NCBI GenBank assembly: GCA_010030955.1
Contig: RHBP01000010.1
Coordinates: forward strand, 1-22,761
DNA from: Synechococcaceae bacterium WBB_10_009
GTDB lineage: Bacteria > Cyanobacteriota > Cyanobacteriia > PCC-6307 > Cyanobiaceae
DNA length: 22,761 nt
Reading direction: 5' to 3'
The notes beneath the pieces were generated by a model that searched no databases, was not told where the DNA came from, and worked only from the letters and a program-made list of their open reading frames with translations. Shown here in pieces: positions 6,495 through 13,181 of the stretch; the stretch's first letter is position 1; every line of letters begins with the position of its first letter. The position numbers and the translations under genes are program-made.

Positions 6495-6808
6495 CAACGG
6501 CCGACGCCCGGGCGGCCAACACCGGCACCGGGCATCACCCCAGCCCCCGAGGCCGGCCCGCCCACACCGCCGGCCCCCACGCCCGGCGCCCCATAGCCCG
6601 CCCCGGGGAGCACACCGGCACCGGAGGCGGGGCCACCCACACCACCCGCGGCCGGTGCACCGGGGGCGCCAAAGCCCGCACCCGGCAGCACGCCGGCACC
6701 CGAGGCCGGACCACCGAGGCCACCGGGGTTGGGCCTCGCCTGCACGGCCGCGATCGAGCCGCCCAGCGCCAGGGCGAGCATCAGGGGCTGCACACGCTTG
6801 AGCACCAT
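6494..6808 (-). CDS. exported Gly/Pro/Ala-rich protein with three tandem repeats
   Basis: 104 aa. Residues 1-24 look like a Sec signal peptide (KR, then a hydrophobic stretch, then AVQA before RPN). The whole mature part, residues 29-104, consists of three near-identical 25-26-residue repeats of the form GG(L/V)GGPASGAGV(L/M)PGAG, then (F/Y/V)GxPG. It has no Cys and almost no charge apart from terminal Arg, so a disordered, elastin- or silk-like surface or periplasmic filament is plausible. It lies downstream of the EamA transporter and is coupled to the small lipoprotein. The function is unknown, and no homologue is recalled. Confidence 0.6.
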   Translation of the reverse strand: MVLKRVQPLMLALALGGSIAAVQARPNPGGLGGPASGAGVLPGAGFGAPGAPAAGGVGGPASGAGVLPGAGYGAPGVGAGGVGGPASGAGVMPGAGVGRPGVGR

Positions 6809-6848
6809 GGGCTTGAAGAAGAAGCTCCATACCTAGGCCCAATCGCGA

Positions 6849-6865
6849 GGGGCGACAAGCGCCCC
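6849..6865 (-). terminator. small hairpin downstream of the EamA transporter gene
   Basis: GGGGCG (6849-6854) and CGCCCC (6860-6865) form a 6-bp GC stem with a 5-nt loop in the 79-nt spacer between the transporter stop and the repeat-protein start. There is no T-run on the minus strand, so it may be a weak attenuator or mRNA-stability hairpin rather than a true terminator. Confidence 0.3.
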
Positions 6866-6887
6866 AGGCCCAGGCCGGCTGTGCCCC

Positions 6888-7973
6888 TCAATGGCGATGG
6901 GGGTGCCGGTGGTGGGCGTCGCTCACATGGGGATGGGCATGCTCCAGCGGCTCATGGCGGTGGTCATGGGCGTGCCAGAAGGGCTGATCCTCCGGGGTGC
7001 CCTCCACATCCTCCGGCCGGTGGTGGTGCACGTGGTGCGGATCACTGCCCTGGGGGTCGTGGCGGTGGCGGTGGGCGTGCTGCTGCGGACCGTGGTGATG
7101 CCAATGGCTGTGCTGCTCCCGCAGCAACAGGGCCACACCCGCGGCCATCAACGCGGCCGCCGCCCACAGCCGCGGGCTGGCGGCATCACGCAGCACCAGC
7201 ACCGCAAACAACGCACCCACAAACGGCGCCGTGGCGAACAGCACCGCTTCACGGGCGGCGCCGAGGTTCCGCAACGCCAACAGATCCAGCCAGATCGAGA
7301 GCCCATAGCCGAGGGCACCGATGGCCAGCAGCGCCAGGATCCCGGGGAGGGGTGGGAAGGGTTGGCCCAGCACCAGGGCCAGGGTCAACATCGGCAGCGA
7401 TGCACCCACCGCCTTGAGGGAGGCGATCTGCAGGGGATCGCGCAGGCTCAACCGCTGGCTCAGGTTGTTGTCGATTCCCCAGGCCAGGGTGGCCACGGCC
7501 ATCAGGGCACTGCCCAGGCCGCTGGCCCCCTGCAGCGATCCCTCGGAGAGCAGCACCGCGCCGGCGATGGTGCAGAGCGCGGCCAACAGTCCGCGGCGGC
7601 CCAGGTGCTCGCGCCCGAGCAGCACGGCAATCGCCAGCGTGAACACCGCCTCCAGATTCAGCAGCAACGAGCTCGACACGGCGGACAAGCGGGCCAGGGC
7701 GCCCACCAGCGCCAGTGGACCGATCACACCGCCCAGCAGGGTGAGCGTGGCCAGGGCCGGCCAATCGCGCCGCTCCACCGGTGCCTCATCCCGAATGCCC
7801 CGCAGCCCGCGCACGCTCCACAGGGCCAAGGTGGCGCCGCCATACAGCAGCCCCGCGATGCTCAGCGCCGACCCCTGCGCCGTGAAGGTGCTGATCAGCG
7901 GAGCGCTGCAGCCAAACAACACGGCCGCAGCCAACCCGGCCAGCTCGCCGCGCCGGTGCTCCTTCAGGGCCAT
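6888..7973 (-). CDS. EamA/DMT-family transporter with long His-rich C-terminal tail
   Basis: 361 aa with about ten hydrophobic helices between residues 10 and 280 in the two-fold EamA arrangement (GELAGLAAAVLFGCSAPLIS at the start; LNLEAVFTLAIAVLLGREHL in the first repeat; ATAPFVGALFAVLVLRDAAS in the second). EamA proteins export or import small solutes. The last roughly 76 residues are extraordinary: 26 histidines in HxH and HHH clusters mixed with Asp and Pro, typical of Ni/Co/Zn/Cu-binding tails. Metal efflux or metal-responsive transport is therefore the best inference. The ATG at 7973 is used; a TTG at 7991 would overlap the upstream gene. It is preceded by a small gene in the same unit and followed by the repeat protein. 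Confidence 0.85.
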   Translation of the reverse strand: MALKEHRRGELAGLAAAVLFGCSAPLISTFTAQGSALSIAGLLYGGATLALWSVRGLRGIRDEAPVERRDWPALATLTLLGGVIGPLALVGALARLSAVSSSLLLNLEAVFTLAIAVLLGREHLGRRGLLAALCTIAGAVLLSEGSLQGASGLGSALMAVATLAWGIDNNLSQRLSLRDPLQIASLKAVGASLPMLTLALVLGQPFPPLPGILALLAIGALGYGLSIWLDLLALRNLGAAREAVLFATAPFVGALFAVLVLRDAASPRLWAAAALMAAGVALLLREQHSHWHHHGPQQHAHRHRHDPQGSDPHHVHHHRPEDVEGTPEDQPFWHAHDHRHEPLEHAHPHVSDAHHRHPHRH

Positions 7974-7987
7974 GGCGGCGGGGCGGC

Positions 7988-8341
7988 TCAAGGTAGGGCA
8001 CCGTCGCGATCGGAGCGGAACACCAACTGCAGCGGGGCGAGGCCTGACACCTCCACCAGGATCTGATCAAACACAGCCCGGGTCTGGGGCGCCCCTCTGC
8101 CCATGGGCTCCTGGCTCATCAAGGTGATCTCCAGCACGGGGCCGTGGGCCTTGGCTTGCACATCGGCAAACAACTGCATCCGCAGTTGCTCGAGGCCACC
8201 CCTCAGCAAGGCGCTGAGGTGGGCGGGGGTGCGGTGGTCGACATGGGCTTCGATGCGTTGCAGGAGTGGGGCAAGCGCATCCACCAGCTCCACAGGCGCC
8301 ATGGGCGCCCGGGGCTGAAGCACCATCAGAAACCGCGCCAT
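7988..8341 (-). CDS. hypothetical protein upstream of the EamA transporter
   Basis: 117 aa from the ATG at 8341. It is soluble, with a helical middle (VELVDALAPLLQRIEAHVDH, then LSALLRGGLEQLRMQLFADV) and a strand-rich end (VLEITLMSQEP... ILVEVSGLAPLQLVFRSDRD). Its stop lies 15 nt before the transporter ATG and would overlap the alternative TTG, so the two probably share an mRNA. The ORF could be extended to 8518, where it would gain a His-rich N-terminus, but that part is antisense to the lipocalin signal peptide and is rejected here. No family is recognised. Confidence 0.6.
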   Translation of the reverse strand: MARFLMVLQPRAPMAPVELVDALAPLLQRIEAHVDHRTPAHLSALLRGGLEQLRMQLFADVQAKAHGPVLEITLMSQEPMGRGAPQTRAVFDQILVEVSGLAPLQLVFRSDRDGALP

Positions 8342-8401
8342 CGCCAGGGCCCTAGCTTGATCAAATCCTGGCAGCAGCTGGGAATCCAGCGGAAACCGGC
8401 C

Positions 8402-8983
8402 ATGCCCAACCCCCTGGCGCTCAGCCTTGCCCTCGCCCTGGCCATGCCGGTGGCGGTGGTGCCGGCCGTGCCAGCCATGGCCGTGCCAGACATAGCCGTG
8501 CCAGCCGTGGCGGTGCAACCGGTGGCGGCGGTGGATCTGGAGCGCTTCGAGGGTTCCTGGTTTGAAATTGCGCGGATCCCCGCCTGGTTTCAGAACCGCT
8601 GCGCCCGTGACACCACCGCCCGCTACCAGCGCCGCAGCGACGGGCGGATCACGGTGATCAACCGCTGCCTCACCCGCGGGGGCAGGGTCGACGCAGCGGA
8701 GGGGCTAGCCCGGGTGCTCGATCCCGCCACCAACGCACGCTTGCAGGTGAGCTTCGTGAGCCTGTTGGGTTGGCGTCCGTTCTGGGGCGACTACTGGATC
8801 CTCGGCATCGACCCCGACTACCGCTGGTTGGCTGTAGGCGACCCACGCCGCCAATACGGCTGGATCCTCAGCCGCAGCAACGCCCTGGAGCCCAACCAAC
8901 TGGAGGCCGCCTACCAGAGCCTGGAGCGCAATGGCTACGCCCGGGAGCGGTTTGTGCTCACACCCCAGGGCCCAGCCCCCTAG
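8402..8983 (+). CDS. bacterial lipocalin (Blc-like), exported
   Basis: 193 aa. The signal peptide is about residues 1-20 (LALSLALALAMPVAVV). It is followed by an AVPxx repeat linker at 22-41 and the lipocalin barrel from about 45. The first lipocalin signature is clear: ERFEGSWFEIARIPAWFQ, with the G-x-W at 51-53. The Blc-type second block, DYWILGIDPDYRWLAVGDP followed by RQYGWILSR, is also present. Lipocalins bind small hydrophobic ligands; cyanobacterial and plant relatives protect membranes against peroxidation under light stress, which fits this neighbourhood. There is no lipobox, so it is likely periplasmic or lumenal rather than lipidated. It is divergent from the 7988-8341 gene and overlaps the convergent CDF gene by 4 nt. 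Confidence 0.88.
   Translation: MPNPLALSLALALAMPVAVVPAVPAMAVPDIAVPAVAVQPVAAVDLERFEGSWFEIARIPAWFQNRCARDTTARYQRRSDGRITVINRCLTRGGRVDAAEGLARVLDPATNARLQVSFVSLLGWRPFWGDYWILGIDPDYRWLAVGDPRRQYGWILSRSNALEPNQLEAAYQSLERNGYARERFVLTPQGPAP
8465..8524 (+). repeat. four-copy 15-bp tandem repeat in the lipocalin gene
   Basis: Four consecutive 15-bp units begin with GCCGTGCCAG or the variant GCGGTGCAAC, at 8465, 8480, 8495 and 8510. The first three differ only at their last bases. They encode AVPAM, AVPDI, AVPAV and AVQPV, a flexible linker between signal peptide and barrel. Copy number could vary between strains without shifting frame. Confidence 0.8.
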
Positions 8984-9861
8984 GGCACAGGCTCCAGCTG
9001 GATCGTGCTGTGGTCCACGCCCACCGCTGCGAGGGCCCGCTTGGCATGGTGGAGCAGCGCCATGTCATCCACCACACCAATGCGACGGGAGACATGGGCC
9101 GTCAACGCCACCTGGCTGGTGCTCAGCCCCCAGATGTGCAGGTGGTGGACATCCTCAACACCGGGGCACTGCAGCAGCACCTGCCGCACCTGCTCAGGAT
9201 CGATGTGGGCCGGGATGGCATCCAGCAGCACGATCAGGGCATCGCGAATCAGCACGATGCCGGTGTAACCCACCGCCAGGCCAACCCCGATGGCCGTGAG
9301 CGGATCCAGCCAGTGCCAGCCGGTGAGGCCCACAAGCACAGCGCTGAGCAACACCGCCAACGACACCGCCGCATCGCCGAGCAGGTGCAACACGGCGGAG
9401 CGTCGGTTGAGGTCGTGGTGGTCGCCATGGCGAAACAACGCGGCCGACCCCAGGTTCACGGCAATCCCCAGGGCCGCCGCCCAGGCCACTGGCCCGCTCA
9501 CCAGGGGAACAGGCGCACTCAGGCGCTGCAGGGCTTCCACCAGCACAACGGCCGCGGCCATCGCGATCAACACGCCGTTGATCAAGGCCGCCAGTTGGGT
9601 GCTGCGGCCAAAGCCGTAGGTGAAGCGCAGGTTCGGCAAGCGCGTGCTGAGCCGCTCAGCGCCCCAACCCAAGGCCAAGCCGAACACATCGCCCAGGTTG
9701 TGAACCGCATCCCCGATCAAGGCCAGGGAACCAAACGCGATGCCAACCACCAGCTGCGCCGCCGACAGCGCGCTGTTGAGCGCAATGCTGCCGCGATAGG
9801 CCCCGGAGAGTGTTGACGGGCGGCTGTGTTGGCGGTGGTGCGATCGGCCGTGATCCGCCAT
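8980..9861 (-). CDS. cation diffusion facilitator (zinc-type metal exporter)
   Basis: 293 aa from the ATG at 9861. Six hydrophobic helices fit the CDF fold. The metal site is visible in helix 2 as D51-xx-H54-NLG-D58 and in helix 5 as H-LLG-D (VLHLLGDAAVSL). A His-rich N-terminus (MADHGRSHHRQHS) and a His-rich loop (RHGDHHD) are common in Zn2+/H+ antiporters such as ZitB/CzcD. The cytoplasmic C-terminal domain (QVLLQCPGVEDVHHLHIWGL) has the usual CDF form. It should export Zn2+ or a related divalent ion from the cytoplasm. The longer start at 9885 adds only MVRRWGIS and is less likely. Confidence 0.93.
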   Translation of the reverse strand: MADHGRSHHRQHSRPSTLSGAYRGSIALNSALSAAQLVVGIAFGSLALIGDAVHNLGDVFGLALGWGAERLSTRLPNLRFTYGFGRSTQLAALINGVLIAMAAAVVLVEALQRLSAPVPLVSGPVAWAAALGIAVNLGSAALFRHGDHHDLNRRSAVLHLLGDAAVSLAVLLSAVLVGLTGWHWLDPLTAIGVGLAVGYTGIVLIRDALIVLLDAIPAHIDPEQVRQVLLQCPGVEDVHHLHIWGLSTSQVALTAHVSRRIGVVDDMALLHHAKRALAAVGVDHSTIQLEPVP

Positions 9862-9952
9862 GGAGATGCCCCACCGTCTAACCAACGTCCCGCATTGTGG
9901 TGGCCGTGGGCGGCGGCGGCATCTGGGGATGGTTAAGCCCGAGCCCCAGCGG

Positions 9953-10111
9953 CTAAGCCAACGCCTGTTGCAACAGGGCGCTCAACTCCTCGAGCTCGTC
10001 GTGGTTGAGCATCCAGTCGCCGTCGGCGTCCTTGGTGACATGGGATGCCTCAAGCATCCAGCCATCCTCGAGCTGCTCCAACAGGAAATGCTGGCTGTCG
10101 AAACGGGCCAT
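9953..10111 (-). CDS. microprotein with an EF-hand-like loop
   Basis: 52 aa from the ATG at 10111; an alternative start at 10138 is possible. Residues 28-39, DADGDWMLNHDE, match the EF-hand calcium loop at positions 1, 3, 5, 8, 9 and 12 (D, D, D, L, N, E). The usual Gly at position 6 is Trp. Flanking helices are short: GWMLEASHVTK before and LEELSALLQQALA after. With only one loop it would have to dimerise, or it may simply be an acidic adaptor. It is soluble and has no signal peptide. It follows the exported protein at 10157-10621 on the same strand with a 45-nt gap. Confidence 0.6.
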   Translation of the reverse strand: MARFDSQHFLLEQLEDGWMLEASHVTKDADGDWMLNHDELEELSALLQQALA

Positions 10112-10156
10112 GGAGCGGGGAGTGTCGAATCCCCCCACCCCTAGCCACGGTTGGGC

Positions 10157-10621
10157 CTATTTGTTGGGTGCCGATTGGGAGAGCTTCTTGAGCTGGGCGC
10201 CGAGCTTGTCGATCTCGGTTTTGTCCTCACCCTTGAAGTCCTTGCCGCAGCTGTTGAGCACCACACCGGCGATGCCAATGGCGGCGCCGTTTTGCAGTTG
10301 CTGGGGATCCAGCTTGGTGGGCTTGCCCCCCTGGATGATCTCCGAGCCGTGCCCAAAGGTGATGGCCCCACCCACCATGGCCACCGCCGCCGGGTAGGCC
10401 TTCGCAAACGGCACCCCCTGGGCCACCAGGTTGCACACCACGTTGGCGCCCATCCCCTGATACAGATACAGCTGTTGATCGGTGGCGGGGGTCGCCGGCG
10501 GCTGCTGGGCCAGGGCGGCGGGCGCGGGCGCGAGCCCGATCAGCGCTGGCAGTGCCGCGAGGGCCCAACGGCGCCAAGCGGAGGAACGCGAGGGGAAGCA
10601 GCGCATTCGCAAGAGGCCCAT
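10157..10621 (-). CDS. exported protein of unknown function
   Basis: 154 aa from the ATG at 10621; a second ATG at 10606 is equally possible. A Sec signal peptide is visible (RMRCFPSRSSAWRRW, then ALAALPALIGLAPAPAALAQ). The mature protein contains QLYLYQGMGANVVCNLVAQG and a Gly/Ala-rich, weakly hydrophobic middle (YPAAVAMVGGAITFGHGSE). A second cysteine (VVLNSCGKDFKGED) may form a disulfide with the first, and the C-terminus is Lys-rich. It is probably periplasmic or thylakoid-lumenal. I do not recognise a family. A perfect 10-bp hairpin separates it from the upstream gene. Confidence 0.7.
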   Translation of the reverse strand: MGLLRMRCFPSRSSAWRRWALAALPALIGLAPAPAALAQQPPATPATDQQLYLYQGMGANVVCNLVAQGVPFAKAYPAAVAMVGGAITFGHGSEIIQGGKPTKLDPQQLQNGAAIGIAGVVLNSCGKDFKGEDKTEIDKLGAQLKKLSQSAPNK

Positions 10622-10700
10622 CACGGGCGCATCACAGGTAGGGCGGAAGCTATCACCACTGCGCTGTCGCCCAGGCCACCGGAGCGGCCACGGCATCGCC

Positions 10701-10730
10701 AGCCGCGGTTCATGCACGCCAACCGCGGCT
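10701..10730 (-). terminator. perfect 10-bp GC hairpin after the 10737-10919 gene
   Basis: AGCCGCGGTT (10701-10710) and AACCGCGGCT (10721-10730) are perfect reverse complements separated by 10 nt. The hairpin begins 7 nt after the stop of the minus-strand gene ending at 10737, where a terminator is expected. There is no T-run, so it may act with Rho or as an mRNA-end stabiliser. Confidence 0.45.
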
Positions 10731-10736
10731 GGGGGC

Positions 10737-10919
10737 TCAGAAACGGGGGGCCACCCCAAGCGCCTGGGCGCCGTAGTGCTGGGTCATCTCCGCCTGCATG
10801 TGCCAGGCCTTGAGCAGCGACTTGGCCAGGGCCCGCAGCTCCTCGAGGTCGGTGCAGGCATCGATGGCCCGCGCCTGGGTTTCGTGCTCGAACTGGCGAG
10901 CCAAGGACAGATCAGGCAT
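10737..10919 (-). CDS. small conserved-looking cyanobacterial protein
   Basis: 60 aa from the ATG at 10919; the longer start at 10952 is less likely because it falls in the promoter-like AT-containing stretch. The protein is entirely helical: DLSLARQFEHETQARAIDAC, then LEELRALAKSLLKAWHMQAE, then MTQHYGAQALG. From memory, picocyanobacteria carry similar short proteins with this three-part pattern, but no function is known to me. It has no signal peptide or membrane segment. Upstream on the minus strand is a TTGTTCACAA dyad-like word that could be an operator. Confidence 0.65.
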   Translation of the reverse strand: MPDLSLARQFEHETQARAIDACTDLEELRALAKSLLKAWHMQAEMTQHYGAQALGVAPRF

Positions 10920-11050
10920 GGGCCCGAAACATTGTGAACAAACCTTAAGCACGCTCCGCGGGCGCCGTTGGCGGATGCCCGAACCGCCCCCTGGCCAAAC
11001 TGGACCGCGGACCCAACCCTGGGCACCGGCCGCGCCGCGTTGCTAGCCAT

Positions 11051-11070
11051 TGGGTCTCGCTTGAGACCCA
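11051..11070 (+). promoter_or_regulatory. hairpin ending on the start codon of the next gene
   Basis: TGGGTCTC (11051-11058) and GAGACCCA (11063-11070) form a perfect 8-bp stem with a GCTT loop. The last paired base is the A of the ATG at 11070-11072. In the mRNA this would occupy the ribosome-binding region, and the DNA dyad could also be an operator. Confidence 0.55.
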
Positions 11071-11285
11071 TGATCCAGCATCGCTACGAGGTGTTCTTCT
11101 CCTGCCCGCTGCCATCGGGGGGTCGCGACAGCGGCATCGATGAGGTGGTGGCCGCCAACCGCCATGAAGCCCTGGAGCTGGCGGCCCAGAGCCATCCCCA
11201 CTGCAGCCTGGCGGCCTTCCACAGTGCGTTGATTCCCACATCCCGCCGCCGGGGGCTGCTGGCGGACTGGCTCCAAACCGTGTAA
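11070..11285 (+). CDS. small hypothetical protein
   Basis: 71 aa from the ATG at 11070. It begins IQHRYEVFFSCPLPSGGRDS, continues with VAANRHEALELAAQSHPHCS and ends SRRRGLLADWLQTV. The alternating strand-helix pattern suggests a small alpha/beta fold. It is soluble, with two cysteines and no signal peptide. The 5' end is locked into a hairpin. The gene is followed after 9 nt by another small gene with a similar organisation (strand, then an alanine-rich AAIRAARE helix), so the two probably form one unit. No family is recognised. Confidence 0.6.
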   Translation: MIQHRYEVFFSCPLPSGGRDSGIDEVVAANRHEALELAAQSHPHCSLAAFHSALIPTSRRRGLLADWLQTV

Positions 11286-11294
11286 GCCAGGGCC

Positions 11295-11561
11295 ATGCTC
11301 CACTTCTGGGCGCCCCATCTCGATCCGGCCCATCCGGATGGCTGCACGCAGCCGGAGCGCTATGCCATCCGGCTGCAGGAACGCGGCACCTACCTGGCGG
11401 TGGGCGCCAACGGCACCAGCCTGGTGGAGGTGGACAGCTGGCAGCAGGCGCACCTGTTCCATGCCCACGAGGCCGCCATCCGCGCCGCCCGCGAACTCAA
11501 CAGCGAAGGCCGCGGGCCGGTGGATGTGGTGAAGGTGGAGCTGGAGCCAGGTCCAGGTTGA
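11295..11561 (+). CDS. small hypothetical protein
   Basis: 88 aa from the ATG at 11295. It has a strand-rich centre (RYAIRLQERGTYLAVGANGT, then SLVEVDSWQQAHLFHAHE), an alanine-rich helix (AAIRAARELN) and a final strand (VDVVKVELEPG). The pattern suggests a compact alpha/beta protein. Its last 65 nt overlap the 3' end of the convergent photolyase-family gene, a long overlap for this compact genome. The overlapping part of the photolyase is a low-complexity tail, so both genes may be real. No family is recognised. Confidence 0.55.
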   Translation: MLHFWAPHLDPAHPDGCTQPERYAIRLQERGTYLAVGANGTSLVEVDSWQQAHLFHAHEAAIRAARELNSEGRGPVDVVKVELEPGPG

Positions 11562-13110
11562 GGGCCAGCTGCTGATCGGCCTCACCCGCGGCGGTAGAGC
11601 CCGCGGCCCGGCCGCGGCGGGTCAACCCCGAGCGGCGGGAGCCATGGCGCCGCTGGATGGCATCGGCCACCTCGGCGAAGCCCTGCTCACGCCGCAGCCC
11701 CCAGAGCCGATCGCGGGCCAACGCCGCCGCCTCAGCCCAATCCACGATCGGCAGGGGGTAGTGCTGCCCCAGCACGCAGCCCACGCGCTGTTGCAGCTCC
11801 ACCGGCATGGTCCACGGTTGGTGCAGGTACACCGCCGGCACCGCCGCCAGCTCCGGCAGCCAGCGGCGGATGAACACCCCCTGGGGGTCGTGGTCGAGCC
11901 CCTGCTTGAGCGGGTTGTAGATGCGGATCGTGTTGATGCCCGTGGTGCCGCTCTGCATCTGGCACTGGCTCCAGTGGATGCCGGGCTCGTAGTCCACAAA
12001 CAGCCGTGCCAGCTCCAGGCCGCTGTCGCGCCAGGGCAGCCACAGCTGGTAGCTGGCCACTGACATCAACATCGCCCGCATGCGGAAGTTGAGCCAACCG
12101 CTGGCCCGCAACGAGCGCATGCAGGCATCCACGAACGGCAGGCCGGTGCACCCCGCCGCCCAGGCCGCCAGGCGTTCGCCATCGGCCTGCCGCAGCCCAG
12201 CGGTGCGCGGATGCAACTCCATCCACTCCAGATCGGGCTGGTCCTCCAGCTTCTGGATGAAGTGGCAGTGCCAGTGCAGGCGCTCCTCAAAACGCTGCAG
12301 CGCCAGCGGCCAGCGGCCCACCCCCGCTTGGCCCGCCAGTTCCTGCCGCCGGGCCCGGCTGGCCTGCACCACCTCCCGCAGCGACACGGTGCCCCAGCTC
12401 AGATGCGCCGACAGCCGCGAGCAGCCCTGGGCCGCGGTGAGCGGGCTGGAGAGTTGGGCGTGGTAGCGGCGGCTGCGCTGGGCCAGGAAGCTGTTCAGCA
12501 GCGCCGTGCCCTGGCTGCGGCCGCCGCGCTGGCGCTGCGGGGGATCATCCGGCGCCAACCCCAGCTCAGCCGCCGTGGGCAGCGCACCGGGCTCCACCCC
12601 CGGCAGCGGCGGCAGCAGGGCCGGGGCCGGCTGCAGGGCCTCCGCCATGCGGGCCTCCCAGCGCTGGGCCCAACCGCGGCGGCTGGGCAACGGCCGCACC
12701 ACCCCAAATTGCGGCAGCTGCCGCCAGGGGATGCCGTGCTCGCGGCACCAGCGGGCCACCGCCCGATCGCGGGCGTAGGTGAAGCCGTTGCCGGTTTCCT
12801 CATGGCTCCACAGGGCCGCGATGCCGAGGCGCCGGCGCGCCAGCTCCAGCACCTCCGGCACCGTCCCGGTGCGCACCACCAACGGCTGCCCCAGCTCCGC
12901 CAGGGCCCGGCGCAACTCCAGCAGCCCCTCGCGGGCGAAGGCCCACTGCCGCGCCGAGGCATCCGGCTGCTGCCACAGCTCCGGCTCCACCACATAGAGG
13001 GGCAGCACCGGCCCGCACTGGGCCGCCTCCAGCAGCGGGGCGTGGTCCACCACCCGCAGATCGCGCTTGAACCACACCACCTGCAGCGCTCCCAAGCTGG
13101 CGGCGGGCAT
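11497..13110 (-). CDS. photolyase/cryptochrome-family flavoprotein
   Basis: 537 aa. The N-terminal alpha/beta domain (about 8-140) starts with the family signature VVWFKRDLRVVDHAPL and may bind an antenna cofactor. The helical FAD domain spans about 200-490: SRLSAHLSWGTVSLREV, ERLHWHCHFIQKLE, SGWLNFRMRAMLMS and IYNPLKQGLDHDPQGVFIRR. It is expected to repair UV photoproducts with blue light or act as a cryptochrome. By hand alignment with E. coli photolyase, the middle Trp of the electron-transfer chain (W359) is kept as W360. The flavin-proximal W382 is C383, and N378 near flavin N5 is H379. The last roughly 45 residues are a disordered Arg/Ala/Pro tail overlapping the neighbouring gene. Confidence 0.85.
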   Translation of the reverse strand: MPAASLGALQVVWFKRDLRVVDHAPLLEAAQCGPVLPLYVVEPELWQQPDASARQWAFAREGLLELRRALAELGQPLVVRTGTVPEVLELARRRLGIAALWSHEETGNGFTYARDRAVARWCREHGIPWRQLPQFGVVRPLPSRRGWAQRWEARMAEALQPAPALLPPLPGVEPGALPTAAELGLAPDDPPQRQRGGRSQGTALLNSFLAQRSRRYHAQLSSPLTAAQGCSRLSAHLSWGTVSLREVVQASRARRQELAGQAGVGRWPLALQRFEERLHWHCHFIQKLEDQPDLEWMELHPRTAGLRQADGERLAAWAAGCTGLPFVDACMRSLRASGWLNFRMRAMLMSVASYQLWLPWRDSGLELARLFVDYEPGIHWSQCQMQSGTTGINTIRIYNPLKQGLDHDPQGVFIRRWLPELAAVPAVYLHQPWTMPVELQQRVGCVLGQHYPLPIVDWAEAAALARDRLWGLRREQGFAEVADAIQRRHGSRRSGLTRRGRAAGSTAAGEADQQLALNLDLAPAPPSPHPPARGLRC

Positions 13111-13181
13111 CGGCAGGCGGGCTGCAGCGCCGCGACCCTAGGCAGACGATCTGGGAGAGTGCAGCGCCTTGAACATCGCCT

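Noticed and set aside
6891..8066. 391-codon plus-strand frame antisense to the EamA transporter
   Set aside because: Gln/Gly/Arg-rich with no fold; the minus strand encodes clear membrane helices and the His tail.
8342..8518. His-rich N-terminal extension of the 7988-8341 gene (WHG repeats)
   Set aside because: Attractive beside the His-tailed transporter, but it is exactly antisense to the lipocalin signal peptide and its 15-bp repeats, which explains the repetition.
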